A DNA stretch of 64,000 nucleotides from positions 1 through 64,000 of the forward strand of contig WRHK01000011.1 of assembly GCA_009783295.1 (NCBI GenBank), read 5' to 3'. The stretch comes from Promicromonosporaceae bacterium. Its GTDB lineage: Bacteria; Actinomycetota; Actinomycetes; Actinomycetales; Cellulomonadaceae. A program made the position numbers and the translations under genes. Numbering within the stretch: the stretch's first letter is position 1; every line of letters begins with the position of its first letter. This document shows positions 28,201 to 35,725 of the stretch, piece by piece. Below the pieces are notes generated by a model. The model was given only the letters and a program-made list of their open reading frames with translations, ran no database searches and was not told the origin of the DNA.

Positions 28201-28701
28201 ACCGTCCACGCCCGCCGCGGCACCCGCTTCCACGAGTGGGTGGAGCGGTACTTCACGTCGTCGTCGCTGGTCGACGTCGACGACCTGCCCGGCGCCGACG
28301 ACGTCGAGACCGACGAGGCGCTCGACGCCCTCCAGGAGCGGTTCCGGGCCAGCGAGTGGGCCGGCCGCACGCCGGTGGCCGTCGAGCAGGACGTCGAGAC
28401 GCCGCTCGCCGGCGTCATGACCCGCTCGCGCATGGACGCCGTGTTCCCCGACCCGGCGAACGGCCCGGACGCGGTGGTGGTCGTCGACTGGAAGACGGGC
28501 CGCCCGCCCGCCGACGCCGCCGCCCGCGCCGCCCGCGAGGTCCAGCTGGCCGTGTACCGGCTGGCGTGGTCGCGCTGGACGGGCCTGCCGCTCGAGCAGG
28601 TCAGCGCTGCGTTCTGCTACGTCGCGACGGGGGAGACGGTGCGCCCGGAGCGGCTGCGCACGGAGGAGGAGCTGGAGGCGCTGATCCTGGGCCGGGAGTG
28701 A
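25222..28701 (+). CDS. adnB: AdnB-like subunit of the AdnAB helicase-nuclease
   Basis: This 1159-aa subunit carries the stronger motor: Walker A AGAGSGKTETM (about 70-80), LTFTRKAAGELQTRV, LLDEYQDTSYAQ (about 309-320), DPHQSIYGWRGAS and the C-terminal helicase motif HAAKGLEWDVVAVPGL. A RecB-type nuclease follows with HEWVERYF, VVVVDWKTGRPP (about 1086) and EVQLAVYRLAW. Together with AdnA it resects broken DNA ends for recombination. The GTG overlaps the adnA stop. A short in-frame SAVESVETFED segment at 26918-26950 is a weaker relative of the repeat in adnA. A long hairpin follows 3 bases after the stop. Confidence 0.93.
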   Translation: MTADDEQLGFELHLAPEAPLDDWAALEPAPPAPEPTLSAREIARLIGRHEPTDEQVAVIEAPLEPTLVVAGAGSGKTETMAARVVWLIANGLVEPDQVLGLTFTRKAAGELQTRVQSRLAQVARARGRTTSGADAAMDLLSRPTVATYNAYAASLVTDHGLRLGVEPGSRLLGEANQWQLAAQLVESWDGDLGTDRSVSGVVGAVIGLSGELGEHLVAVDDAKQALDAMLERLGSLPLGKGKRTRGVDVEKLLRSLGERRALLDLVAAYRRSKRTADALDFGDQIAFAADLARTVPHVGEVERARFRVVLLDEYQDTSYAQVELLAGLFGGGHAVTAVGDPHQSIYGWRGASASGLARFPDRFRHVDGAPAGVRYLSTSWRNDAAVLAAANVASAPLRTPAALPASAAGPSTAVHVPPLDLRPGAGTGTVAAHVATTLEEEAEAVAEWVAARWRPGSHPEGRTTAAVLCRARSQFAAVEVALRRRGLPVEVVGLGGLLSTPEVVDVVALLEAVHDPSRGDSLLRLLTGPRVNLGAADLHALGSWAHDLARLDDPRRAAEAARASAVESVETFEDAVVEGDVVDHRSLVDALDELPAPGRPARDGRTLTGEGRTRLAALSRVLHGLRGLTYLSLPELVVQAERALGLDVEVATADALAALIPGAGERVSLRGREHLDAFRDVAATFAQSADVATLGAFLAWLGVAQSQERGLDLPVREPDPDAVQVITAHAAKGLEWDVVAVPGLVDGVFPTIEETSAGRVDSGWLTDVSALPYPLRGDAADLPRFRWDEAADVKELDELRKAFRSACGEHALAEERRLAYVAFTRARRELLLAAHWWGTASKPRRLSPFLVELAEAGLVRADSWTAAPAPGDTNPRDENEDTGVWPAPDADEAGSPRDVLRATAAQVDAAVRARAAATEQVAPGELTAEPGVLRDAAGHDVVELARMLLAERDERVGHEVSLPAHVSASGLVRLATDRDEFALQLRRPVPAQPTVHARRGTRFHEWVERYFTSSSLVDVDDLPGADDVETDEALDALQERFRASEWAGRTPVAVEQDVETPLAGVMTRSRMDAVFPDPANGPDAVVVVDWKTGRPPADAAARAAREVQLAVYRLAWSRWTGLPLEQVSAAFCYVATGETVRPERLRTEEELEALILGRE

Positions 28702-28704
28702 GCG

Positions 28705-28773
28705 TCAGGTCGGTGGTTCGGGATCGGATCGGCGGTTCCGGGCCGCCGACCTGATCCCGAACCACCGACCTGA
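28705..28773. repeat. Inverted repeat with 21-bp arms between adnB and the APH-like gene
   Basis: Bases 28705-28725 and 28753-28773 are perfect reverse complements, enclosing a second, imperfect inverted repeat of related sequence (28721-28757). The convergent genes adnB and the APH-like kinase both end beside it, so it can serve as a bidirectional terminator. Confidence 0.7.
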
Positions 28774-28793
28774 TCCCCGGGACCAACCCCACG

Positions 28794-29717
28794 TCAGGAC
28801 GCGTCGTCCTCGCGCGTCGCCTCGTCCAGGTCGGCCAGCATCGCCTCGGCGTCGGCCACGATCTCGGGCAGGTGCTGCCGCACGCCGTGCAGCAGCCAGC
28901 GCGCGAGCGCGAGCTCGCCCACCAGCAGCGCCCGGTCGACCAGGCGCGGGTCCTGGAGCTCGGTGCGGCGCAGCTGGTAGGCCTCCATGATCGAGTCGAC
29001 CGCCTCGGGCGGGGCCGCCACCAGCAGCCAGGCGAGGTCGTCGGCGGGGTCGGCGACGCGGGCGTCCGACCAGCCGGTGATGGCGGCGACGCGGCCGCCG
29101 GCCACGAGCACCTGCTCGGCGGCGAGGTCGCCGTGCACCACCACGGGCCGGAACCGCCACAGGGCGACGTCCTCGAGCGCGGCCTCCCAGCGGCGCAGCA
29201 GCGCCGTGGGCACGCGCCCGGTGGCGGCGGCCTCGTCGAGCTCGACCAGGCGGCGGTCGCGGTACACCTCGGCGGTGTACGACGGCAGCCCGCACGCCTC
29301 GACCACCGACGCCGGCAGCTCGTGCACGGCGGCGAGGGTGCGGCCCAGGTCGGCGGCGAGCCCCGGCCCGGGGTGCAGGGCCTCGATGTCCAGGGGCGTG
29401 CCGACGATGTGCTTGTGGACGACGGCACGCCCGCCCTCGGGCAGCAGCGCGGACCCGGCGATGCGCGGCACCGCGAACGGCAGCACTCCCGCCTCCTGGT
29501 ACAGCGCGAGCGACTCGAGCAGCTCCATCTCGGCCTCGAGCGCGGCCCCCGCCATGGTGGTCTGGGGGGCCCGCACCTCCCACTGCGTGCCGTCGGCGGC
29601 GGTCACGACGGCGACGTCGTACTCGCCCACGGCGTCCTCCGCGCGGACCGACCGGGCGTCGAGGCCCGGCACGGCCGCCGTCGTGAGGGCGGCGAGGGCA
29701 AGGGGAGAACGGGGCAC
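28794..29717 (-). CDS. Aminoglycoside phosphotransferase-fold kinase
   Basis: The 307-aa protein has the APH/choline-kinase fold: the catalytic loop RPVVVHGDLAAEQVLVAGG and the metal-binding ITGWSDARVADPADDLAWL. The usual Asn after HGDL is replaced (AAEQ), and the typical D of the DxD region is W-S-D, so activity on an antibiotic is unproven. It is probably a housekeeping small-molecule kinase of the macrolide 2'-phosphotransferase-like group. The GTG start faces the divergent nudC gene across 67 bp. Confidence 0.78.
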   Translation of the reverse strand: MPRSPLALAALTTAAVPGLDARSVRAEDAVGEYDVAVVTAADGTQWEVRAPQTTMAGAALEAEMELLESLALYQEAGVLPFAVPRIAGSALLPEGGRAVVHKHIVGTPLDIEALHPGPGLAADLGRTLAAVHELPASVVEACGLPSYTAEVYRDRRLVELDEAAATGRVPTALLRRWEAALEDVALWRFRPVVVHGDLAAEQVLVAGGRVAAITGWSDARVADPADDLAWLLVAAPPEAVDSIMEAYQLRRTELQDPRLVDRALLVGELALARWLLHGVRQHLPEIVADAEAMLADLDEATREDDAS

Positions 29718-29784
29718 GTGACCACCGTAACGGCGCCCTGCTCGGGCCCGGCGCTGCGGCGCGCGTGTCGGGTACGTTCGGGAG

Positions 29785-30804
29785 GTGCTGAACCCGCTCC
29801 CGCCGCTGGACCTCCCGCTCGCCCGCGCCCTGCACGACCGCGCCGCCGAGCGCCGCGACGACCCCGGCCTGCTCGCCGCGCTCTACAAGGACCCCGCCAC
29901 GCGGGTGCTGGTGCTGCACGGAGACCGCCTCGCCGTCGGCGGCGAGGGCCGCGGCGCGCACCTGGCGCTGCTGGCGCCGGCCGGCCTGCCGGCCCCCGCG
30001 GAGGCCGGCCCGACGCCGCCCCCGCACTACGACGCCGCCGACGACCCTGTGGACGTGCGGCACGACGTACCCGTCCCCCCGCCGCCCCTGTGGTTCTGGC
30101 TCGGGGAGCACGACGGCGTCCATTACGTCGCGCTCGCAGGTGCGGCCGGCGACGAGCGGCCCACCGCTGCCGGCGCCTGGGCCACCCTGCGCGAGCTCGA
30201 CGCCCTGGACCACCTGGAGCAGGGGCTGGCCACGCAGGCCGTCGCGCTGGCGGGCTGGCACGCCGTCCACGGCTTCTGCCCCCGCTGCGGCGCGCCGACG
30301 CAGGTGCGCAAGGCGGGCTGGGTGCGCTGGTGCCCCGTCGAGGACCGCGAGCTCTACCCGCGCACGGACCCCGCGGTGATCATGACGGTCGTGGACGACG
30401 ACGACCGCCTGCTGCTGGGCCACGCCGCCCACTGGCCCGAGGGCCGGTTCTCGACCCTCGCGGGGTTCGTCGAGCCGGGGGAGAGCCTCGAGCAGGCGGT
30501 GCGCCGCGAGGTCGCCGAGGAGGTCCACGTGCACGTGGCCGACGGCCTCGCCGACGTCGTGTACCGCGGCTCGCAGGCGTGGCCGTTCCCGGCGTCGCTC
30601 ATGGTGGGCTTCCGCGCGCACGTGACGGGGCACGGGATCGAGGCCAGGACGGACGGCGTCGAGCTGACGGACGCCCGCTGGTTCACGCGCGAGGAGCTGC
30701 TCAAGGCCGTCGAGACCGGCGAGGTCAGGCTGCCGACGCGCCTCAGCATCGCCCGCGCACTCATCGAGGAGTGGTACGGAGGCCGGCTGCCCGGCGAGTG
30801 GTGA
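29785..30804 (+). CDS. nudC: NAD(+) diphosphatase (NudC-type Nudix hydrolase)
   Basis: NudC cleaves NADH and removes NAD caps from RNA. The 339-aa product has an N-terminal NudC domain and a zinc-ribbon region FCPRCGAPT...WCPVED with only three Cys visible, the pattern of actinobacterial NudC. The Nudix box follows as GFVEPGESLEQAVRREVAEEV, then the NudC-specific SQAWPFPASLMVGF. The GTG at 29785 follows GGGAG. The position between adnB and the mycoredoxin gene matches the order in Mycobacterium. Confidence 0.93.
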   Translation: MLNPLPPLDLPLARALHDRAAERRDDPGLLAALYKDPATRVLVLHGDRLAVGGEGRGAHLALLAPAGLPAPAEAGPTPPPHYDAADDPVDVRHDVPVPPPPLWFWLGEHDGVHYVALAGAAGDERPTAAGAWATLRELDALDHLEQGLATQAVALAGWHAVHGFCPRCGAPTQVRKAGWVRWCPVEDRELYPRTDPAVIMTVVDDDDRLLLGHAAHWPEGRFSTLAGFVEPGESLEQAVRREVAEEVHVHVADGLADVVYRGSQAWPFPASLMVGFRAHVTGHGIEARTDGVELTDARWFTREELLKAVETGEVRLPTRLSIARALIEEWYGGRLPGEW

Positions 30805-30822
30805 GGCCCGCGGGTGTCAGGC

Positions 30823-31068
30823 TCAGGCCGCGAGCGCCCGCTTGACGTCGGCCAGGCTCGGGTTGGTCGCCGCCGACCCGTCGGGGTAGACGACGGTGGG
30901 GACCGTCCGGTTGCCGCCGTTGACGCTCTCCACGAAGGCGGCGGCCTCCGGGTCCTGCTCGACGTCGATCTCGGTCCACGCGATCCCGTTGGCCTTGAGG
31001 GCCGTCTTCAGGCTGCGGCAGTAGCCGCACCAGGTCGTCGTGTACATCGTCAGCGTCTCGGCTGCCAT
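30823..31068 (-). CDS. mrx1: Mycoredoxin (glutaredoxin-like)
   Basis: This 81-aa thioredoxin-fold protein uses mycothiol to reduce mixed disulfides. It has the active site TTWCGYCRSLK (residues 12-18, CGYC), the cis-Pro in GGNRTVPTVVYPDGS and the NPSLADVKRAL tail. The length and the CGYC motif fit Mrx1. It sits between nudC and uvrD2 as in Mycobacterium, though here a MerR/MFS pair has been inserted before uvrD2. Confidence 0.92.
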   Translation of the reverse strand: MAAETLTMYTTTWCGYCRSLKTALKANGIAWTEIDVEQDPEAAAFVESVNGGNRTVPTVVYPDGSAATNPSLADVKRALAA

Positions 31069-31141
31069 CGGGACCTCTCGTTCCGCTCGGGGTGTTCGTT
31101 GGGGCAACGGGTGTGGCGACGGGCTTGTTCCGCGCCGGCGC

Positions 31142-31501
31142 TCAGGCGTCAGCGGGGACGACGGCACCGGCCAGGAACCCGCGCAGCGTCTCACGGCTCG
31201 CGGACAGGCAGGCAATCCGTTCGTCGAGGGCGGCCAGCTCCTTGCCGAGCATCTGGGCGAGCTCGGCCGTGCACTCGCGGGTCCAGGTGGGCTTCTCCAT
31301 GTCGAGCACCGCGCGGATCAGCCGGGTGGGCACGCCCGCGGTGACGTGGTTGCGGATGCGGCGCACGCGGTCGACGTCGGCCTCGTCGTACACGCGGTAG
31401 CCGTTGGTGCCGCGCGTGGGCTCGAGCAGCCCCTGGGACTCGTAGTAGCGGATCATCCGGGTGGCCACCCCGGTGCGCTCCGCGACGTCGCCGATCTTCA
31501 C
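31142..31501 (-). CDS. MerR-family transcriptional regulator
   Basis: The 119-aa regulator begins MKIGDVAERTGVATRMIRYYESQGLLEP, the winged-helix MerR signature, followed by GYRVYDEADVDRVRRIR and an antiparallel coiled-coil dimer helix. No Cys pair for metal sensing is visible, so a small-molecule ligand is likely. The GTG at 31501 is divergent from the MFS exporter with a 24-bp dyad between them. It probably represses and activates the exporter by DNA distortion. Confidence 0.9.
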   Translation of the reverse strand: MKIGDVAERTGVATRMIRYYESQGLLEPTRGTNGYRVYDEADVDRVRRIRNHVTAGVPTRLIRAVLDMEKPTWTRECTAELAQMLGKELAALDERIACLSASRETLRGFLAGAVVPADA

Positions 31502-31514
31502 ATCTCCACCGTCC

Positions 31515-31546
31515 TTGACATTGACATCAATGTCAATGTCTACGGT
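31515..31546 (+). promoter_or_regulatory. MerR-type promoter/operator for the MFS exporter
   Basis: A perfect dyad with 11-bp arms (31517-31527 and 31530-31540) and a 2-base centre starts within the -35 hexamer TTGACA (31515-31520). A weak -10 (TCTACG) follows after an extended spacer of about 18 bases. A dyad inside an over-long spacer is the hallmark of MerR-regulated promoters. The exporter ATG is at 31554, so its leader is very short. Confidence 0.8.
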
Positions 31547-31553
31547 CGGGACC

Positions 31554-32738
31554 ATGACCATCTCGACCCCGCGAGCCGCCTGGGTGCCCGTGATCGCCCT
31601 GGCCGCCGGGACGCTCTGGACCGTCACCGCCGAGCTGCTCCCCGCGGCGCTGCTGCTGCGCATCTCCGCCGGCACGGGCGCCCCCCCGGGCGCCGTCGGC
31701 GTGCTCGTCACGGCCTGGGGCGTGACCATCGCGGCGCTGAGCCTGCCCCTGGCGCGCGCCACGCGACGGGTCGACCGGCGCACCCTGCTGGTCGCCTCCC
31801 TGGTCGCGACCGGGGTGGCCACGGTGCTCACCGCGCTCGCGCCGTCCTACACGGCGCTCCTGGTGGCCCGGACGCTCGCCGCGGTGGGGCACGGGCTCTT
31901 CTGGGCGCTCGTGGTGGTGGCCGCCGGGTCCCTGGTGCCCGAGAAGGACGTGCCGCGGGCGGTTGCCGTGGTCGTCGCAGGGCCGGCCGTCGCCACCGTC
32001 GCCGCCGTCCCGGCCGCGACCGCGCTCGGCGAGGCCGCCGGCTGGCGCCTCGCGTTCGGGGCCGTGGGCGCGCTGACGGTCGCGACGGGCCTCGCGCTGC
32101 TGCCGCTGCTGCCGCGCATGGCGCCGCCGCCCATGGTGCGCGGGCGGCGCGACCCCAGCGCGGTCCCGGTCGTGCGCGTCGCGGTGCTGGGCGGGGTGGT
32201 GCTGGTCGCCCACTTCGCCGTGTTCACGTACCTGGGGCCCGCCCTGGCGGCGGCGGGCGCGCTCGCGCGTGGCCGCCTGAGCGTCGTGCTGCTGGTATTC
32301 GGGGTCGCAGGGCTGCTCGGGCTGGCCGTCGCCCCCGCCGCGGCGCGCCGCCTGCCCACGCTGGCACTGCCGGTCACGGCGGCGGTCGTCGCCGTCGCGC
32401 TGCTCGCCCTGGGTGCCGCCGGGGGCAGCCACCCGGCGGTGCTCGCCGTGGTGGCGGTGTGGGGCGTCGCGCTCGGCGCCCTGCCCGTGGTGTTCCAGAC
32501 GCGCCTGCTGGCCCTGGCCTCCGCGGCGTTCCGTCCGACGGCGGGGGCCGTCATGGTGGTGGCGCTGAACCTCGGGATCGCTGTCGGCGCTGCCGCGGGC
32601 GCCGTGGCCGGGGGCGGGGACGGGCCGCTCCCGCTCCCGGTCCTGGGCGCCGCCGTGGCCGCGGTCGCGGCGGTCGGCCTCACGACGGCGGCGCTCCGCC
32701 GCACGGACGCCGGGCTGGTCGCCGCCGCACGGCCATGA
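31554..32738 (+). CDS. MFS drug-efflux-type transporter (DHA1-like)
   Basis: This 394-aa transporter has about 12 hydrophobic helices and the motif LPLARATRRVDRRTLLVASL between helices 2 and 3. It resembles the AraJ/Cml-type DHA1 exporters (TVTAELLPAALLLRIS at the start, GAVGVLVTAWGVTIAAL). The divergent MerR gene and shared dyad operator suggest an inducible efflux system for a compound sensed by that regulator. The substrate is not predictable. Confidence 0.86.
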   Translation: MTISTPRAAWVPVIALAAGTLWTVTAELLPAALLLRISAGTGAPPGAVGVLVTAWGVTIAALSLPLARATRRVDRRTLLVASLVATGVATVLTALAPSYTALLVARTLAAVGHGLFWALVVVAAGSLVPEKDVPRAVAVVVAGPAVATVAAVPAATALGEAAGWRLAFGAVGALTVATGLALLPLLPRMAPPPMVRGRRDPSAVPVVRVAVLGGVVLVAHFAVFTYLGPALAAAGALARGRLSVVLLVFGVAGLLGLAVAPAAARRLPTLALPVTAAVVAVALLALGAAGGSHPAVLAVVAVWGVALGALPVVFQTRLLALASAAFRPTAGAVMVVALNLGIAVGAAAGAVAGGGDGPLPLPVLGAAVAAVAAVGLTTAALRRTDAGLVAAARP

Positions 32739-32790
32739 CCCTGGGGACGACGGGCCCCGGCTGTCGGCCGCGGCTGCAAGAATCGCGGCG

Positions 32791-34842
32791 ATGCCCAGCC
32801 ACACCACCCCCGACGCGATCCTCGCCGCCCTCGACCCCGAGCAGCGCGAGGTCGCCTCCGCGCTGCGCGGCCCCGTCGTGGTGCTGGCCGGCGCGGGGAC
32901 GGGCAAGACGCGCGCGATCACGCACCGCATCGCCTACGGCGTGCGCACGGGCGTCTACGCGCCCACCACGGTGCTCGCCGTGACCTTCACCGCGCGCGCC
33001 GCAGGGGAGATGCGCACGCGCCTGCGCGAGCTCGGCGTGGCCGGCGTCCAGGCCCGCACCTTCCACGCGGCGGCCCTGCGGCAGCTCGGCTACTTCTGGC
33101 CGCGCGTCATCGGCGGCGCCCCGAACCGCATCCTCGAGCACAAGGCCCCGCTGGTCGCGGAGGCCGCCCGCCTGGTCGGTGTGAACGTCGACCGCGTCGC
33201 GGTGCGCGACCTCGCGAGCGAGATCGAGTGGGCCAAGGTCAGCCTGGTGGCCCCCGACGACTACGAGCGCCGGGCCGCCACGGCGGGCCGCCCCGCCCCG
33301 GCCGGTTTCGACCATCAGCAGGTGGCCCGCCTGGCCACCGCGTACGAGGACGTCAAGAGCGAGCGCGGCGTCATCGACTTCGAGGACGTGCTGCAGATCC
33401 TCGCGGGGATCCTCGCGGAGAACCGCGCCGTCGCGGACGAGGTGCGGTCGCAGTACCGGCACTTCGTGGTCGACGAGTACCAGGACGTCTCGCCGCTCCA
33501 GCAGTTCCTGCTCGACCAATGGCTCGGCGACCGCAGCGAGCTGTGCGTCGTCGGCGACCCGTCCCAGACCATCTACTCCTTCACCGGCGCGACGCCCGGC
33601 TACCTGCTCCAGTTCCGCAAGCGGTTCCCGCAGGCCCACGAGGTGCGGCTCGAGCGCGACTACCGCTCCACGCCCCAGGTGGTGCACCTGGCCAACGAGG
33701 TGCTGCGCCACGGCCGCGTGGCAGGCGCGCTCGAGCTGCGCGCCCAGCGCAAGCCTGGCCCCCCGGTCGGCTTCACCGCGTACGACGACGACGAGGCCGA
33801 GGCCGCCGGGATCGCCGCTCGCGCCAAGCGCCTCGTCGCCGCGGGCACCCGGCCCAGCGAGATCGCCGTGCTCTACCGCACCAACGCCCAGTCGGAGGCC
33901 TTCGAGGCGGCGCTCGCCGAGGCAGGGGTCGGCTACCAGGTGCGCGGCGGCGAGCGGTTCTTCCAGCGCAAGGAGGTGCGCGACGCCGTCGTGCTGCTGC
34001 GCGGCGCCGCCCGGTCCGCCGACCCGGACCAGCCGATGCCCGAGCAGGTGCGCGACGTGCTGACCACGGCCGGCTGGCAGGAGAAGGCCCCCGCGGCGCG
34101 CGGAGCGACGCGCGAGCGGTGGGACGCGCTGCAGGCGCTGGTCGCGCTCGCCGACCAGCTCGCCGCGACCGCGCCCGACGGGACGGCGCCCACCATCGCC
34201 ACGCTCGTCGCCGAGCTCGAGGAGCGCGCCGCCGCCCAGCACGCCCCCACGGTCGAGGGCGTGACGCTCGCGTCGCTGCACGCGGCCAAGGGCCTGGAGT
34301 GGGACGCCGTCTTCCTCGCCGGGATGAGCGAGGGCCTCATGCCGATCTCGCTCGCGGAGACGGACGACGCCGTCGCCGAGGAGCGCCGCCTGCTCTATGT
34401 CGGCGTCACGCGCGCCCGCGAGCACCTCGAGGTGTCGTTCGCACGTGCCCGGCCCGGGGGGCGTCCCAGCCGCAAGCGCACGCGGTTCCTCGACGGCCTG
34501 TGGCCCGAGCCCGACGGCGCCCGCCGGTCGACCGCGCGCGCCCGCACGGTCGGCAACGGCCGGTCGCACGCCCTGCTGACGGGCGAGCCCGACCCCGCCC
34601 TGTTCGAGGCGCTCCGCGAGTGGCGCCGCCTCACGGCCGCCGCGCTCGACAAGCCCGCCTACACGGTGCTCACCGACCAGGTGCTCGCCGCCGTCGCCGA
34701 GATCCGCCCCACCTCGACCATGCAGCTCGCGCGGATCCACGGCATCGGGCCCGCCAAGATCGACCGGTTCGGGGCCCAGGTGCTGGCGGTCGTGGCCGCC
34801 GCGGGCGGCCCGGAAAAAACTTCTCGGACATATCCCGAATAA
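32791..34842 (+). CDS. uvrD2: ATP-dependent DNA helicase UvrD2 (UvrD/Rep with HRDC)
   Basis: This 683-aa SF1A helicase has Walker A AGAGTGKTRAIT, VTFTARAAGEMRTRL, VVDEYQDVSPLQ, GDPSQTIYSFTGA, ERDYRSTPQVV and HAAKGLEWDAVFLAGM. An HRDC domain closes the protein (PAYTVLTDQVLAAVAEIRPTSTMQLARIHGIGPAKIDRFG). The compact length plus HRDC is the UvrD2 architecture of actinobacteria. Its last bases overlap the AT-rich part of the whiB7 promoter, matching the conserved uvrD2-whiB7 neighbourhood. Confidence 0.94.
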   Translation: MPSHTTPDAILAALDPEQREVASALRGPVVVLAGAGTGKTRAITHRIAYGVRTGVYAPTTVLAVTFTARAAGEMRTRLRELGVAGVQARTFHAAALRQLGYFWPRVIGGAPNRILEHKAPLVAEAARLVGVNVDRVAVRDLASEIEWAKVSLVAPDDYERRAATAGRPAPAGFDHQQVARLATAYEDVKSERGVIDFEDVLQILAGILAENRAVADEVRSQYRHFVVDEYQDVSPLQQFLLDQWLGDRSELCVVGDPSQTIYSFTGATPGYLLQFRKRFPQAHEVRLERDYRSTPQVVHLANEVLRHGRVAGALELRAQRKPGPPVGFTAYDDDEAEAAGIAARAKRLVAAGTRPSEIAVLYRTNAQSEAFEAALAEAGVGYQVRGGERFFQRKEVRDAVVLLRGAARSADPDQPMPEQVRDVLTTAGWQEKAPAARGATRERWDALQALVALADQLAATAPDGTAPTIATLVAELEERAAAQHAPTVEGVTLASLHAAKGLEWDAVFLAGMSEGLMPISLAETDDAVAEERRLLYVGVTRAREHLEVSFARARPGGRPSRKRTRFLDGLWPEPDGARRSTARARTVGNGRSHALLTGEPDPALFEALREWRRLTAAALDKPAYTVLTDQVLAAVAEIRPTSTMQLARIHGIGPAKIDRFGAQVLAVVAAAGGPEKTSRTYPE

Positions 34843-34876
34843 AAGGTGTGGCGCCCGGGGGTGGTCGGTCTATCCT
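34838..34876 (+). promoter_or_regulatory. whiB7 promoter with AT-rich WhiB7 recognition element
   Basis: AATAAAAGG (34838-34846) lies just before a -35-like GTGGCG (34848-34853), with TATCCT (34871-34876) as -10 after a 17-base spacer. An AT-rich patch immediately upstream of -35 is the known binding feature of WhiB7-SigA autoregulated promoters. It overlaps the uvrD2 stop codon. Confidence 0.78.
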
Positions 34877-34946
34877 CGGAGAGTCCCTGCTGGAGGAGGC
34901 GCGCGCCGCGAGGCGTGGGCCCGAGCGTTCGAAGGAGGTGGAACCC

Positions 34947-35129
34947 GTGGAGAGCATCAACACGACGACGGTCTTTATCGAGCCGACGTATGCCCTGACG
35001 CATGCGCTGGTCATTGATATGCCGTCCCGTCTGCGTGGGCACAAGTCCGTCGTCGCACAGCCTCGTTGGCTCCGTGGCGACCGCCTCGCTCTCGCCCCAG
35101 ACTCCGCTCCCCGGAACCATCCGGCGTAA
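34947..35129 (+). CDS. whiB7 leader ORF (uORF)
   Basis: A GTG-initiated 60-codon ORF with a strong GAAGGAGG site (34931-34938) lies between the promoter and whiB7. Its product starts MESINTTTVFIEPTYALTHA and ends at TAA, 17 bases before a terminator hairpin. Leader ORFs upstream of whiB7 couple ribosome stalling by antibiotics to read-through in other actinobacteria; the layout here fits. The peptide itself resembles no known protein. Confidence 0.75.
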   Translation: MESINTTTVFIEPTYALTHALVIDMPSRLRGHKSVVAQPRWLRGDRLALAPDSAPRNHPA

Positions 35130-35145
35130 CACACGCCAGATCTCC

Positions 35146-35186
35146 AGGCCGCGGAGTCCTCCCAGGACCCGCGGCCTTCGTTTCTC
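35146..35186 (+). terminator. whiB7 attenuator terminator with alternative antiterminator
   Basis: A stem of 9 bp (35146-35154 with 35169-35177) plus 5 bp (35156-35160 with 35164-35168), with one bulged A and a CCC loop, is followed by TCGTTTCTCT. The right arm AGGACCCGCGG (35164-35174) can instead pair 10/11 with CCGCAGGTCCT (35207-35217), which would dissolve the terminator. This is the expected attenuation switch ahead of whiB7. Confidence 0.8.
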
Positions 35187-35258
35187 TCCGATGAGAACCG
35201 TAGGAACCGCAGGTCCTGAAAGAACGAAGACGACTTTCAGAACCTGACGGAGGACCTC

Positions 35259-35681
35259 GTGCGACTCGCGCACCTGCTGGACGAGCGTTACCTGGAGATG
35301 GCTCCGGGCAACGCCGCCTGGACCCCCCACCAACCCATCACCGCTGACGCGACGGTCGACCAGATCGACAGCGCCTTCGAGACGTTGCTCAGCGGAGTCC
35401 TTCCTTGCCGCACCCACGACCCGGAGCTCTGGTTCGCCGAGCACACCGCCCAGGTCGAGGAGGCCAAGGCCCTCTGCCGCACCTGCCCTCTGATCGAGGG
35501 CTGCCTGGCCGGCGCGATCGATCGCGCCGAGCCGTGGGGCGTCTGGGGCGGCGAGGTGTTCGTGGACGGCGTCGTCGTGGCCCGCAAGCGTGGCCGCGGC
35601 CGTCCCCGCAAGAACGAGCCTGCGCTCGCGGAGCAGGCTCCTTCCGCTGCGGCGGTGCGTTCGCGCACCGCCGCAGCGTGA
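35259..35681 (+). CDS. whiB7: WhiB7-family redox-sensitive transcriptional regulator
   Basis: The 140-aa Fe-S regulator activates antibiotic-resistance genes by binding SigA and AT-rich DNA. Four Cys are visible: one in SGVLPCRTHD, then CRTCPLIEGC. The family turn GVWGGEVF and the C-terminal AT-hook RGRGRPRKN distinguish WhiB7 from other Wbl proteins. The GTG at 35259 follows ACGGAGGA. The long leader holds an autoregulatory promoter, a uORF and an attenuator. Its 3' end is covered by two palindromes. Confidence 0.95.
   Translation: MRLAHLLDERYLEMAPGNAAWTPHQPITADATVDQIDSAFETLLSGVLPCRTHDPELWFAEHTAQVEEAKALCRTCPLIEGCLAGAIDRAEPWGVWGGEVFVDGVVVARKRGRGRPRKNEPALAEQAPSAAAVRSRTAAA
35645..35678 (+). 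terminator. Hairpin with TTCG loop in the whiB7 3' end
   Basis: A perfect 15-bp stem (35645-35659 with 35664-35678) closes a TTCG tetraloop inside the last codons of whiB7. Its last three bases (35676-35678) are also the first three of the next, larger palindrome, so the two cannot both form fully. Confidence 0.6.
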
Positions 35682-35725
35682 CCCTCACGCGGCCCCGGCC
35701 GCGCCCGGCCGCGTGAGGGTCACGC
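35676..35725. terminator. Bidirectional 19-bp hairpin over the whiB7 and thiF-like stop codons
   Basis: Arms 35676-35694 and 35707-35725 pair perfectly over 19 bp with a 12-base loop. The stem covers the whiB7 stop (35679-35681) and the stop of the convergent ThiF-like gene (35685-35687). It probably ends both transcripts. Confidence 0.7.

Noticed and set aside
28794..29717. Antibiotic-resistance aminoglycoside phosphotransferase
   Set aside because: The fold is present but the catalytic loop lacks the usual Asn, and the gene sits in a core synteny block; resistance is not supported.
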